A stretch of 64,000 nucleotides of DNA from M3007 sp031373665 (GCA_031373665.1 JANMMZ010000085.1:1-64000), one strand, 5' to 3'. Shown: positions 29,393 through 38,091, counted from the first letter of the stretch. Numbers and translations: made by a program. The notes: generated by a model from the sequence alone, not told the origin.

Positions 29393-31795
29393 TCATTCAC
29401 TCCTGAGTGATTTCACTGGATTCACCAAAGCCGCCTTCACCGACTGGAAACCTACGGTCAAAAATGCGATCAATACCGCCACCAAACCTGCGATGGCAAA
29501 CATCCACCACTCCACTTCAATGCGATAGGCAAAATCAGCCAGCCACTTATCCATTAAATAATAGGCAATCGGAGAAGCGATGACAATGGCGATGACCACG
29601 AGTTTCAAAAAATCCTTAGCAAGCATACCCGTAATACCCGCGACCGAGGCTCCGAGTACTTTTCGGATGCCGATTTCTTTGGTGCGTTGCCGCGTGGTAT
29701 AGGTAGCCAGCCCAAATAGCCCGATACCGGCAATGAAAACTGCCAGCAGGGCAAATAAAGTGGCTATACTGCCCGATTGCTGTTCGGTGCGATACATTTC
29801 GTCAAACTCTTGATCAAGAAACTCATAGTTGAAAGGACGATGAGGCGCCACCTTTTTCCACGTGCTTTCGATACTGCTCAGGGTGGCTTGTATGTCGTCG
29901 CCATTAAATTTGATGAGCAATTTATTCACCTCCTGATCGGTAAGGAATAGGGCCAGTGGGCCAATGTTTTCGTGCAATGAAGCGATATGGAAATCTTTGC
30001 TGACTCCCTTCACCGTGCCGTCTCTCCCGTTGAGGCTCAACCGCTTACCAATAGCCATTTGGGGTGTCCAGCCCAGTGTTTTCGCTGCTGACTCATTGAT
30101 GATGAAGCAATAACGTCGTAGTTCTGCACTGTCCATAGCAATCTGAGCGATGTCTGATTCGACAAAGTCTTGCCCCGCTACCAGTTGGATGCCCAGTGTT
30201 TTGATATAGTCATAGTCTGTACCCACCGCGCTGATGCCCAACTGAAAGTCTTCGGGTTTGCCCTCTGCCCACACACTGTAGCCTCCCTTTACCAAGGTGG
30301 GGGTCTCGGAGCCTGCCGCCACCTGTTGGATTCGGGAGTCAGATTTTAACTCATTTTTGATGCTGGTAAGGTTTTTTCTCACTATCCGATCCATGGGTAG
30401 TACCACGACTCGCTCTTTGTCGTAGCCCAATTTTCGGTTTTGGATATAGGTCATCTGTTGGTTGATGACGAAGGTGCCAATAAACAATAGGATGGATACT
30501 ACAAACTGAAACACCACCAAGCCTCGACGGAGACCGCCTCCGCTTCCGGTGGTTTTAAAATTGCCTTTTAGTACTTTCACTGGTTGAAAATTGGACAGCA
30601 CAAAGGCCGGATATCCGCCTGCAAGAAGGCTGACCACTACACCTAGACCCAGAAATCCAGCCAGTGCAAGGGGGCTTTCCATAAAAACAAAACTGAGATC
30701 ACGTCCACTCAATCTGCTGAAAGCAGGGAGCAATAAGAAGGTGGTCAGTGAAGCGAGTGCCAAGGCAATGCTGGTAAAAAAGACTGATTCGCCAATGAAT
30801 TGCCGCACCAATTGTCCACGGAAGGCGCCCACTACTTTGCGGATACCTGTTTCGCTGGCTCGCTCAATGGCTTGCGCAGTGGTCAAGTTGATGTAGTTGA
30901 TACAGGCAATCAGTAAGATCAGGAGTGCAATAGCCGAAAAAATATAGAGGTACTGGATATCATTACCCGGCTCCAGCCCACCTGCTACGCGGGCCTTTAG
31001 GTGTACTTCGCGCATGGGTTGCAACACGTAAGTAAGATAACTGCCTGCCGTAAAATCACCCTTCATCACTTGAGCCATATGGTCTTTGATTTTGGCTTCT
31101 ATCGGTACCGCTGCCATCGGATCGGTGAGCAGTAGGTAGGTATAAAAATTGGCCGAACCCCAAATGTGCTCGCGCCAGTTTTCCAAGGTATGGAATGAAG
31201 CCACAAAGTCGAACTTGATTTGCGAGTTTTGGGGTGGATCGGCTACCACGCCACTCACTGTCAGGTCAGTGCTGGCTCCCAACCGCAAAGTCTTGCCCAT
31301 CGGGTCTTCTTTACCAAAATACTGGTTGGCCATCTGCTCAGTCAGTACCACGGTGTTCATCTGATCGAGCATCGTACGCGGGTCACCTTTGATTACTTTG
31401 AAAGAAAAGATGTCAAAAAATGTTGAATCTGCCCATAAAAAGCCTTTTTCTTCCCGTGCCTCGTCATGATACCGCAGCACCGCAGGTGAAAAATCTGAAG
31501 TGCTATAAATCCGAACACCCGACTCCACTTCGGGAAAAACTCGCTTAAATTCAGGATAAGCGGCAGTGGGAGTCGTGCTAAATTCGGAGGTCTCTCCACT
31601 ATCTTGAACCAGTGTGGTTAGCCTGAAAATTCGGTCGCCTTGCTGTTGGAAGCCATCGTAACTCAACTCGGACACCACATAAGTAGCGATGAGCATAAAA
31701 CAAGCCAACCCAACGCTCAGGCCAGCGATATTGATGAATGCGTACATCTTATTTCGTCGCATCCGTCGCATCATAGTGCGAAAAAAAATGGCCAT
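29393..31795 (-). CDS. FtsX/MacB-like ABC transporter permease
   Basis: 800 residues from the ATG at 31795 (MAIFFRTMMRRMRRNK); two earlier ATGs at 31804 and 31813 are also possible. First FtsX motif SETGIRKVVGAFRGQLVRQFIGES; second RQRTKEIGIRKVLGASVAGITGMLAKDFLKL; end NPVKSLRSE with TGA. The N-terminal basic run (RRMRRNK) agrees with a cytoplasmic N-terminus before the first membrane segment. Confidence 0.88.
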   Translation of the reverse strand: MAIFFRTMMRRMRRNKMYAFINIAGLSVGLACFMLIATYVVSELSYDGFQQQGDRIFRLTTLVQDSGETSEFSTTPTAAYPEFKRVFPEVESGVRIYSTSDFSPAVLRYHDEAREEKGFLWADSTFFDIFSFKVIKGDPRTMLDQMNTVVLTEQMANQYFGKEDPMGKTLRLGASTDLTVSGVVADPPQNSQIKFDFVASFHTLENWREHIWGSANFYTYLLLTDPMAAVPIEAKIKDHMAQVMKGDFTAGSYLTYVLQPMREVHLKARVAGGLEPGNDIQYLYIFSAIALLILLIACINYINLTTAQAIERASETGIRKVVGAFRGQLVRQFIGESVFFTSIALALASLTTFLLLPAFSRLSGRDLSFVFMESPLALAGFLGLGVVVSLLAGGYPAFVLSNFQPVKVLKGNFKTTGSGGGLRRGLVVFQFVVSILLFIGTFVINQQMTYIQNRKLGYDKERVVVLPMDRIVRKNLTSIKNELKSDSRIQQVAAGSETPTLVKGGYSVWAEGKPEDFQLGISAVGTDYDYIKTLGIQLVAGQDFVESDIAQIAMDSAELRRYCFIINESAAKTLGWTPQMAIGKRLSLNGRDGTVKGVSKDFHIASLHENIGPLALFLTDQEVNKLLIKFNGDDIQATLSSIESTWKKVAPHRPFNYEFLDQEFDEMYRTEQQSGSIATLFALLAVFIAGIGLFGLATYTTRQRTKEIGIRKVLGASVAGITGMLAKDFLKLVVIAIVIASPIAYYLMDKWLADFAYRIEVEWWMFAIAGLVAVLIAFLTVGFQSVKAALVNPVKSLRSE

Positions 31796-31846
31796 TTCAT
31801 ACATATACAACAAGTTTATTTTTTAATAAATATAGACATCGGCAAA

Positions 31847-31936
31847 TCACTCGCTGCGCAGGCTCTTCATCCCGAAGGAAAATCGGGATTCCATCACTCA
31901 CTTCGGAGTGATTTTATCCCGAAGAAAAATCGGGAT
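31847..31936 (-). repeat. Two-tier array of permease tail copies and 21-nt hairpins
   Basis: After the permease stop at 31945 come hairpin 31916-31936, a tail copy at 31894-31914 (IKSLRSE, TGA), hairpin 31869-31889, and a second tail copy at 31847-31867 (MKSLRSE, TGA). Stop spacings are again 51 and 47 bp, identical to the array at 18694-18783, although loop sequences and codons differ. Confidence 0.85.
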
Positions 31937-31944
31937 TTCGTGCC

Positions 31945-34404
31945 TTATTCGCTGCGCAGGCTCTTAACTGGATTGGCCAAAGCCGCTTTCACCGACTGGA
32001 AACCTACTGTCAAAAACGCAATCAATACCGCTGCCAAGCCAGCCACTGCGAATATCCACCACGAAATATCAATCCGATAAGCGAAGTCGGCAAGCCAATT
32101 ATTCATAAAGTAATAAGCAATTGGCGAAGCAATTAGGATCGCAATGACAACTAATTGTAGGAAATCTTTGGCCAAAAGCCCCGTGATGCCCGCAATAGAT
32201 GCACCTAGTACCTTTCGGATGCCTATTTCTTTGATTCGCTGCTCCGCAGCATAGGTAGCCAGACCAAACAAGCCAATGCAAGCGATGAAAATCGCCGCTA
32301 TTGCCGCCCAAATCAACATGGCTTCACGGCGGGCATCTTCGGTATAAAAAAGAGCCAATTGCTGGTCGAGGTAATGGTATTCAAACAGTTCATCAGGATC
32401 AATTTTTGCTAAAATACCTTCCATCGCTTTTATGGTGGTGGCAGCGTCTTTTGATTCGATTCTTGAAGTATAATAATCAATGTTTTGAACGGGATTTTGC
32501 CGATACGCCAAGACCAAAGGGGCAATTTTTTCTCTTAATGTCTGAAAATTGAAATCTTTTACTATCCCAATCACCCGGGCTTTAAATGCCTGATTGCCAC
32601 GAAGCGGGACATACGTTCCGCCGTATGATGCAGCCGGAATTTCAATCAATTGATCAGATGGCTCTGTGATATTTAGGAGTTTGGCCGCCGTTTCATTTAA
32701 TAAAACAGAGGAAGTATCGCCCAAACCGCTGAAATTTTTGCCTTTCAATAATTCTACCTCAAAGGTATTGGAAAAATGCTCATCCACGCCTAACAAATAT
32801 GAAACTTTCTGTTCATCAGGATAGCCCATTTGCCTTATTTTAACACTGGGAATATTTTTCCATTCACCTGGCACCCGTGAAGTAGTGGATACATTTTTTA
32901 CATTGGGTATTTTTTCAAATTCTGAAACGATGGTGGAGGCTGCTCTTCTTATCGTGCCACTGTTGATATCCACGACCACCAAAAGGTCTTTATTGAACCC
33001 CAAATCTTTGCTGTTGACGAAACGAACTTGCAAAAACATCACGATGGTTGCAATGATCATAAATACAGATACCGAAAATTGGAAAACAACCAAGCCTTTT
33101 CGCAAAGAAAAACCTGATTTGTCTTGAATTTTTAGACTTTTCAATAACATATTAGGGCTAAATTGGGAAAGCATCAATGCTGGATAAGAGCCTGATAATA
33201 TACCTGTCAAGATAGCCACACTAAATGATGCAACCCAAATCCTATAATCGGTTGAAAAACCAAGTGAGAGTTGTTTGTTGGTAAATTCATTGAAAAACGG
33301 GATCATTAAATTGACCAATAAAATAGCCAAAACAAAAGAAAATAGCGTTACCAATACTGATTCTACCAGAAATTGTGTTACCAATTGCCCTTTAAATGCA
33401 CCCACAACCTTTTTTATCCCAATCTCTTTGCTGCGATTGGAGGCTTTAGCAGTAGTGAGATTCATATAGTTGATACAAGCAATCATCAATACAAAAAGAG
33501 CGACCAACGCAAATATTTTCACGTACAAAAGATACCCTGTGCCGGCTCCCAATTGATTGAAGTTTCTGGCACCATCCGTAATGCTTTCGGAATGAAGGTG
33601 AACATCTTTGAGTGGCTGAAGGCTATAGGCCAATGATACACCCAGTGCTGGCTTATAGTTGGCATTGACCAATTGCCCTAGTTTTTGTGAAACAGCGACA
33701 AGGTTGGCATCTTTTCGGAGCAGCGTATAAACGGAATATTCGCTTGAGCCCCAATCGCTATTCACCTCATTTACATAACTGGAATCAGCATAATAGGTGC
33801 TTTCGGAATAAACAGAACTAAAATCAAAACTTGAATTCCGAGGATGATTTTTAAGCACTGCGGTAACAGTAAATGGTTGTTCATAGCCTTGCCATTTCAA
33901 CGTCTTTCCGGCTACTTGTGTACTGCCAAAAAGTTGAAGGGCCAACGCTTCCACAATGACAATGGAGTTGGGAGCCGTCAAAGCCGTTTTGGGATTACCA
34001 TCAAGGGCTTCAAAATCAAATATCTCCATTAAACCATTGTTGGCAACCGTGATTTCTTCATTCACTTTTTTCTGATCTGCCAAGTTTTCAAGCATATCTC
34101 TACCCCCTTGTGCCATGCGGGCTGTATTTTCAATTTCTCCAATACTGATTTTCGATGCTTCCGCCAGTTTGTAACTTGCTCCTGCTATTTTAACATCCTC
34201 ATCGGGTGATTTTCTGTGCTTGATAACACGGCATATTCGATCAGCATTGGTATGATGACTGTCGTAGGTAATCTCATCAATGACGTAAAGGCCTAATATC
34301 AAAAAACAGGCAAGACCGAAGGTCAGGCCAGCGATGTTTAGCACTGCGTGGAGTTTGTTTCTGAAGAGATTTCGGACAGCGATTTTTAGATAATTGGATA
34401 CCAT
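31945..34404 (-). CDS. FtsX/MacB-like ABC transporter permease, first of the array
   Basis: 819 residues from the ATG at 34404 (MVSNYLKIAVRNLFRNK); the frame is open 11 codons further but the shorter start matches the family. First FtsX motif SKEIGIKKVVGAFKGQLVTQFLVES; second EQRIKEIGIRKVLGASIAGITGLLAKDFLQL; end NPVKSLRSE. It is the most upstream permease of the array, with a gene-free region and an inverted repeat at 34503-34539 in front of it, so a promoter for at least the first part of the array should lie there. Confidence 0.9.
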   Translation of the reverse strand: MVSNYLKIAVRNLFRNKLHAVLNIAGLTFGLACFLILGLYVIDEITYDSHHTNADRICRVIKHRKSPDEDVKIAGASYKLAEASKISIGEIENTARMAQGGRDMLENLADQKKVNEEITVANNGLMEIFDFEALDGNPKTALTAPNSIVIVEALALQLFGSTQVAGKTLKWQGYEQPFTVTAVLKNHPRNSSFDFSSVYSESTYYADSSYVNEVNSDWGSSEYSVYTLLRKDANLVAVSQKLGQLVNANYKPALGVSLAYSLQPLKDVHLHSESITDGARNFNQLGAGTGYLLYVKIFALVALFVLMIACINYMNLTTAKASNRSKEIGIKKVVGAFKGQLVTQFLVESVLVTLFSFVLAILLVNLMIPFFNEFTNKQLSLGFSTDYRIWVASFSVAILTGILSGSYPALMLSQFSPNMLLKSLKIQDKSGFSLRKGLVVFQFSVSVFMIIATIVMFLQVRFVNSKDLGFNKDLLVVVDINSGTIRRAASTIVSEFEKIPNVKNVSTTSRVPGEWKNIPSVKIRQMGYPDEQKVSYLLGVDEHFSNTFEVELLKGKNFSGLGDTSSVLLNETAAKLLNITEPSDQLIEIPAASYGGTYVPLRGNQAFKARVIGIVKDFNFQTLREKIAPLVLAYRQNPVQNIDYYTSRIESKDAATTIKAMEGILAKIDPDELFEYHYLDQQLALFYTEDARREAMLIWAAIAAIFIACIGLFGLATYAAEQRIKEIGIRKVLGASIAGITGLLAKDFLQLVVIAILIASPIAYYFMNNWLADFAYRIDISWWIFAVAGLAAVLIAFLTVGFQSVKAALANPVKSLRSE

Positions 34405-34502
34405 AGTCGTAATTTTTAGTAGCCAATATAGGTTCAATCATTAAGCCATTTTTGTAATATGCTGAATATCAAGGCTTTAAAATATTTATTTGAAACTAGA
34501 AG

Positions 34503-34539
34503 TGTCCGAACGCGAACTAATGATGTTCGGTTTCGGACA
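34503..34539. promoter_or_regulatory. Imperfect inverted repeat, possible operator of the permease array
   Basis: TGTCCGAA (34503-34510) and TTCGGACA (34532-34539) are reverse complements; extending to 15-bp arms (34503-34517 and 34525-34539) keeps 13 of 15 pairs. It lies about 100 bp upstream of the first permease. No T-run follows. The flank on its right (ATGATGGAGGGG) resembles the flank of the hairpin at 5034-5084. Operator function is inferred only from position. Confidence 0.45.
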
Positions 34540-34654
34540 TGATGGAGGGGGGAGTGATGTTATCGTGGGTGAAGCCGTGGTATCCATTAATATTATGAGA
34601 TTGAATCTATATTGCTAAAAATAGTTGGGGTAACATAAAAAAATCCCTAGATTA

Positions 34655-34685
34655 TTGCGAGTTATAGAAACTTGACATATATTTG
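34655..34685 (+). promoter_or_regulatory. Bacteroidota-type promoter
   Basis: TTG at 34655-34657, 20 bases, then TATATTTG at 34678-34685, which matches the TTTG/TAnnTTTG consensus well. It points rightward toward a hairpin with a T-tract at 34752-34794, with no credible gene between. Confidence 0.6.
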
Positions 34686-34691
34686 TGCCAT

Positions 34692-34794
34692 CAAAATATC
34701 ATCACTTGAACCACTCGTACCAAATATCATTCAATCTTGCCTTGCATACAGTGCGGATACTTGGCCTTTGGGGCTGGGTATCCGCATTTTTTTT
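34692..34794 (+). ncRNA. Putative ~100-nt small RNA or leader RNA
   Basis: A consensus promoter ends at 34685, and a rho-independent terminator ends at 34794, giving a transcript of about 100 nt with a mostly unstructured 5' half and a 3' stem-loop. Reading frames across it on both strands look random. It could be an independent small RNA or an attenuated leader for the gene at 34955. No known RNA family was recognised. Confidence 0.45.
34752..34794 (+). terminator. Rho-independent terminator
   Basis: TGCGGATAC (34752-34760) pairs with GTATCCGCA (34778-34786) and is followed by eight Ts (34787-34794). Confidence 0.75.
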
Positions 34795-34917
34795 GGGGTT
34801 GTTTGGGTGGGTAGTTGCGGGAATCTGACTAGATTTGGTTGGATTGCCGCAACTGGACTGGTGATATGGCGGATTTTTGTGCAACTTGGGGTATGTGGGG
34901 CGTTGCGGGAAACCATA

Positions 34918-34924
34918 GTTAGAC
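34918..34924 (+). other. GTTAGAC, integron R'-like half site
   Basis: The heptamer matches GTTRRRY, the 3' core of integron attC sites, and lies 30 bp before the ATG of the orphan gene at 34955. No matching partner half was found upstream, so a full attC site is not shown. Confidence 0.2.
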
Positions 34925-34954
34925 GTAACAAAAACAATATAAAAATAAATAAAC

Positions 34955-36034
34955 ATGGCGAAGTCAAATATTGAAAATGACGATATCACTATCCTCAAAC
35001 AGAAGGTTGATTTTTTAGAAAAGCGTCTAAGTAGTTATGAAGATATTAATAAAACACTATCAACGCAAGTTTTAGGAAAATGGAATGTAATTGGGCATAC
35101 GACCAAATTTTTACAATGGGCAGCCGGAATCGTATTCGCTGTTACATTTGGACTATATTGGTTGGTTTATGATAATTTAAGAGATTTTAAAGAAGAATCA
35201 AATCAAAATAAGATAGAAATTACAAAATTGTCAAAACTTTCAAGTTCACTAATTTCTGTTACATCAGATTTACATACAATGAACCTTGATTACAATCGTA
35301 AACAGTATGAAAGGGTTTTAGACAAAGCAAAAAAGTCTCTTGAAAAGATTGAAGAGGCAAAAAATAATTTATTTTTAAATAATTATGACGAACTTAAAAT
35401 GACATTACTATCTTTTAGGGGAGTAGCTTACTATCAAAAATACCTAGATGATAAAAAAAATAGCTACCCGAATAAAAACGACTTGATCAATATGATTTCA
35501 ATTGGGGATACCATGGTAGCACTTAACCCGAATCATTGGAAGGGTTATCAAATTCGTGGGTTTGGCAACTGGGAGAACTCCTCTATAAACGGAAGAATAT
35601 CTAATGATAATGATTACAATAAAATAAAAAGTGATTTGGATAGGTCGGTACAACTAGGAGAAGAATTTAATACAAATACTATAAATTTAATCGAATTGTC
35701 ATTTGTAAACTTTCGTTTTGATGAATCTAAATATTATATTACTATCTTTGAAGATAACTTTGGCAATAAGTTTCAAAGATATCGAGATAAAAATGGTCAA
35801 GTCGCTTATTTATTTTATAAACACATGACTAACTACATTTTATCCAAAGACAAAAATGAACTTAAGGAATTAGATAAGAGCATTGCTGCTTTGAAAAATA
35901 AAGGAGTTCAAAATTTCGATAACACGAATTTAGAAGCATGGTTCATTAATGCCGAAGATAATCCCAATTTACTTCGAGGGATTAATCCAAATTTACTAAA
36001 AACCTGGCGCAAAAAAATATTTAAAACCCCCTAA
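34955..36034 (+). CDS. Orphan membrane-anchored protein with coiled coil and helical C-terminus
   Basis: 359 residues, AT-rich and unlike its neighbours. The N-terminus (MAKSNIENDDITILKQKVDFLEKRLSSYE) is a probable coiled coil. One membrane segment is visible at about 50-71 (FLQWAAGIVFAVTFGLYWLVY), followed by charged helices and a TPR-like stretch (LVALNPNHWKGYQIRGFGNW, near 170-200). The topology suggests a protein anchored in the inner membrane with a long soluble helical domain. No family is recognised. It lies between the putative small RNA and the restriction locus, flanked by GTTAGAC and an attC-like inverted repeat, so it may be a captured cassette gene. Confidence 0.7.
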   Translation: MAKSNIENDDITILKQKVDFLEKRLSSYEDINKTLSTQVLGKWNVIGHTTKFLQWAAGIVFAVTFGLYWLVYDNLRDFKEESNQNKIEITKLSKLSSSLISVTSDLHTMNLDYNRKQYERVLDKAKKSLEKIEEAKNNLFLNNYDELKMTLLSFRGVAYYQKYLDDKKNSYPNKNDLINMISIGDTMVALNPNHWKGYQIRGFGNWENSSINGRISNDNDYNKIKSDLDRSVQLGEEFNTNTINLIELSFVNFRFDESKYYITIFEDNFGNKFQRYRDKNGQVAYLFYKHMTNYILSKDKNELKELDKSIAALKNKGVQNFDNTNLEAWFINAEDNPNLLRGINPNLLKTWRKKIFKTP

Positions 36035-36036
36035 AC

Positions 36037-36102
36037 ATCTAACAATGCACTGTCTAAAATGTCCGACTAAGCGCGTCCACGTAGCCAGTGCCCCCGTTAG
36101 TT
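36037..36102. other. attC-like imperfect inverted repeat after the orphan gene
   Basis: Two bases after the stop codon, ATCTAAC (36037-36043) matches RYYYAAC. CTAAC and GCACTG on the left pair with CAGTGC (36086-36091) and GTTAG (36096-36100) on the right, giving two short stems separated by unequal spacers, the plan of an attC site about 65 nt long. The right core reads GTTAGTT, not a perfect GTTRRRY. No integrase is in the window. The rest of 36103-36300 is relatively GC-rich with no gene. Confidence 0.3.
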
Positions 36103-36326
36103 AGCACCAACCATAGGGGCAGCCAAGCATAGTTCCAGATAATAATATTGATTTTCACCAGTTTTTAAGAATAGCGGACAGGCTGAGCGGAGACAGTAAA
36201 GCTTGTGCCCGCAGGCCCCCGCTCCAATTTTGGCAGGTAACCCGGCGCGGCATTGAATATAATATTGACTTACAAGTGGTACACTTTTCGTGATTAGTGG
36301 CAAAATGGAAAACTGTACCTCAACTT

Positions 36327-36359
36327 TTGACAATAACCAAATTATAAATTGTACCTTAG
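36327..36359 (+). promoter_or_regulatory. Probable promoter of the restriction-modification operon
   Basis: TTG at 36327-36329, 22 bases, then TACCTTAG at 36352-36359, close to TAnnTTTG. Transcription would begin near 36366, about 20 bases before the hsdM ATG. Confidence 0.45.
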
Positions 36360-36385
36360 CAGCCTAAAAAATAAAGACATTCAGC

Positions 36386-38047
36386 ATGAGTGAAGATTAT
36401 AAAAGGGGGTTGGAATCGCAACTTTGGAACATTGCCAATACGCTACGTGGCAAAATGAATGCAGACGAATTTCGTGACTACATTTTGGGTTTCATTTTCT
36501 ATAAATACCTAAGCGAGAAAATGAACATTTTCGCTGACGAAATCTTGAAACAAGACAATATCAAGTTTCAAGAAATAACACCAAAGACTACAGACGGGGC
36601 AGCATTTATTGAAGCCATAAAAGAAGAAGCCTTGGAAAAATTGGGCTACTTTCTAAGACCTGAAGAACTGTTTACAGAAGTTGCCAAACGAGGAAATTTA
36701 ATTACGAATGACGAATTAGAAGTGACGAATGAAAAAGAAGACTCAAAAAAAGTAATTCGTAATTCTCAATTCGTAATTAATGAAACCAATTTCATTTTAG
36801 AAGATTTACAAAAAATCCTGATCAATATCCAGTTGAGTACCATGGGTACTGAAAGCGAAGAAGATTATGAGAATCTCTTTGAGGATATGGATTTGAATAG
36901 TTCAAAATTAGGCAAAACTCCAGAGGCAAGAAATGCAATCATTGCAAAAGTGCTAACGCACCTTGACAAAATTGATTTCATGTTAGTTGATCAACATGGC
37001 CGTGCTCATCAACATGAAAATGATGTTTTGGGCGATGCTTACGAATATTTGATTGGACAATTTGCCAGTGGTGCAGGAAAAAAAGCAGGTGAATTTTATA
37101 CACCGCAACAAGTCTCTACAATTTTGGCAAAAATAGTAACCACAGGAAAACAAAAACTAAAATCAGTTTATGACCCTACTTGTGGTTCGGGTTCTTTGTT
37201 GCTTCGTGTGGCAAGGGAGGTAGAAGATGTAAGTAATTTTTACGGACAAGAAATGAACCGTACTACTTACAACCTTGCCCGCATGAATATGATTTTGCAC
37301 GGGGTGCATTACCGCCAATTTGATATTAAACAGGACGATACACTCGAACACCCACAGCATATTGACCAACAATTTGAAGCCATTGTAGCCAATCCACCAT
37401 TTTCGGCTCAATGGAGTGCCAACCCATTGTTTACCAGTGACGACCGTTTTAGCCAATACGGACGACTTGCACCCAGTAGTAAAGCCGACTTTGCTTTTGT
37501 GCAACACATGATTTACCATTTGGCAGACAATGGCACGATGGCCATTGTTTTGCCGCACGGTGCTTTGTTTAGAGGTGGTGCAGAGCAACACATTCGAACG
37601 TATTTGATAGAAAACAAAAACTTTTTAGATGCCGTCATTGGCTTGCCAGCCAATATATTTTATGGTACCAGTATTCCAACGTGTATTTTGGTTTTCAAAA
37701 AGTGTAGAGAAAACCCTGATGACATTTTGTTCATAGATGCCAGCCAGCATTTTGAGAAAGTGAAAACCCAAAATGTTTTAAGGCCCAAAGACATTGATTT
37801 AATTATTGACACGTACCGTAAGAGAACGGAATTGCCAAAGTACAGCAAGAAAGCAACATTAGAGGAAATTGCTAAAAACGATTACAACCTGAATATACCA
37901 AGGTATGTAGATACCTTTGAGGCAGAAGAAAATATAGACATTGAAGCCATCGCCACAGCACTCAAAGCATTGGATGAATCAATGGCGGATACTGACAAAA
38001 CCATTGCACAGTTTTGTAAGGAATTGGGTATTTCAACACCTTTTTAA
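36386..38047 (+). CDS. hsdM: Type I restriction-modification system, DNA methyltransferase subunit
   Basis: 553 residues. The N-terminal HsdM helical domain (GLESQLWNIANTLRGKM) is followed by the N6-adenine methyltransferase fold with DPTCGSGS at 263-270 (SAM-binding motif I) and NPPF at 336-339 (catalytic motif IV). The product methylates the target adenine together with HsdS and is also part of the HsdR2M2S1 restriction complex. Residues 105-132 (LITNDE...QFVIN) come from a palindromic repeat inserted in frame between the N-terminal and catalytic parts. It is the first gene of an operon with hsdS and hsdR. Confidence 0.95.
   Translation: MSEDYKRGLESQLWNIANTLRGKMNADEFRDYILGFIFYKYLSEKMNIFADEILKQDNIKFQEITPKTTDGAAFIEAIKEEALEKLGYFLRPEELFTEVAKRGNLITNDELEVTNEKEDSKKVIRNSQFVINETNFILEDLQKILINIQLSTMGTESEEDYENLFEDMDLNSSKLGKTPEARNAIIAKVLTHLDKIDFMLVDQHGRAHQHENDVLGDAYEYLIGQFASGAGKKAGEFYTPQQVSTILAKIVTTGKQKLKSVYDPTCGSGSLLLRVAREVEDVSNFYGQEMNRTTYNLARMNMILHGVHYRQFDIKQDDTLEHPQHIDQQFEAIVANPPFSAQWSANPLFTSDDRFSQYGRLAPSSKADFAFVQHMIYHLADNGTMAIVLPHGALFRGGAEQHIRTYLIENKNFLDAVIGLPANIFYGTSIPTCILVFKKCRENPDDILFIDASQHFEKVKTQNVLRPKDIDLIIDTYRKRTELPKYSKKATLEEIAKNDYNLNIPRYVDTFEAEENIDIEAIATALKALDESMADTDKTIAQFCKELGISTPF
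36698..36780. repeat. Family B palindromic element inside hsdM
   Basis: TTAATTACGAATGACGAATT at the left end pairs with copies of AATTCGTAATT at the right end. The element is translated in frame as part of HsdM. The same words recur at 40708-40760 and 41115-41311. Confidence 0.75.
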
Positions 38048-38049
38048 TT

Positions 38050-38090
38050 GTCTGAATCACAGATTTAATGGATTTAATGATTTCACGGAA
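38050..38090. repeat. Partial family A palindromic element
   Basis: GTCTGAATCACAGATTT and downstream GATTT...TTTCACGG match the left half of the elements inside hsdS. It begins just after the hsdM stop codon and supplies an upstream ATG (38068) that is probably not the real start of the next gene. Confidence 0.65.
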
Positions 38091-38091
38091 T

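Noticed and set aside
34405..34500. TGGC-N7-TTGA upstream of the first permease as a sigma-54 promoter
   Set aside because: The key GC of the -12 element is GA, and no other permease shows a like motif.
34672..34998. Overlapping open frames of about 60-100 codons on both strands
   Set aside because: They cross a consensus promoter and a terminator, have odd composition and no recognisable features; the region is better read as a small RNA and leader.
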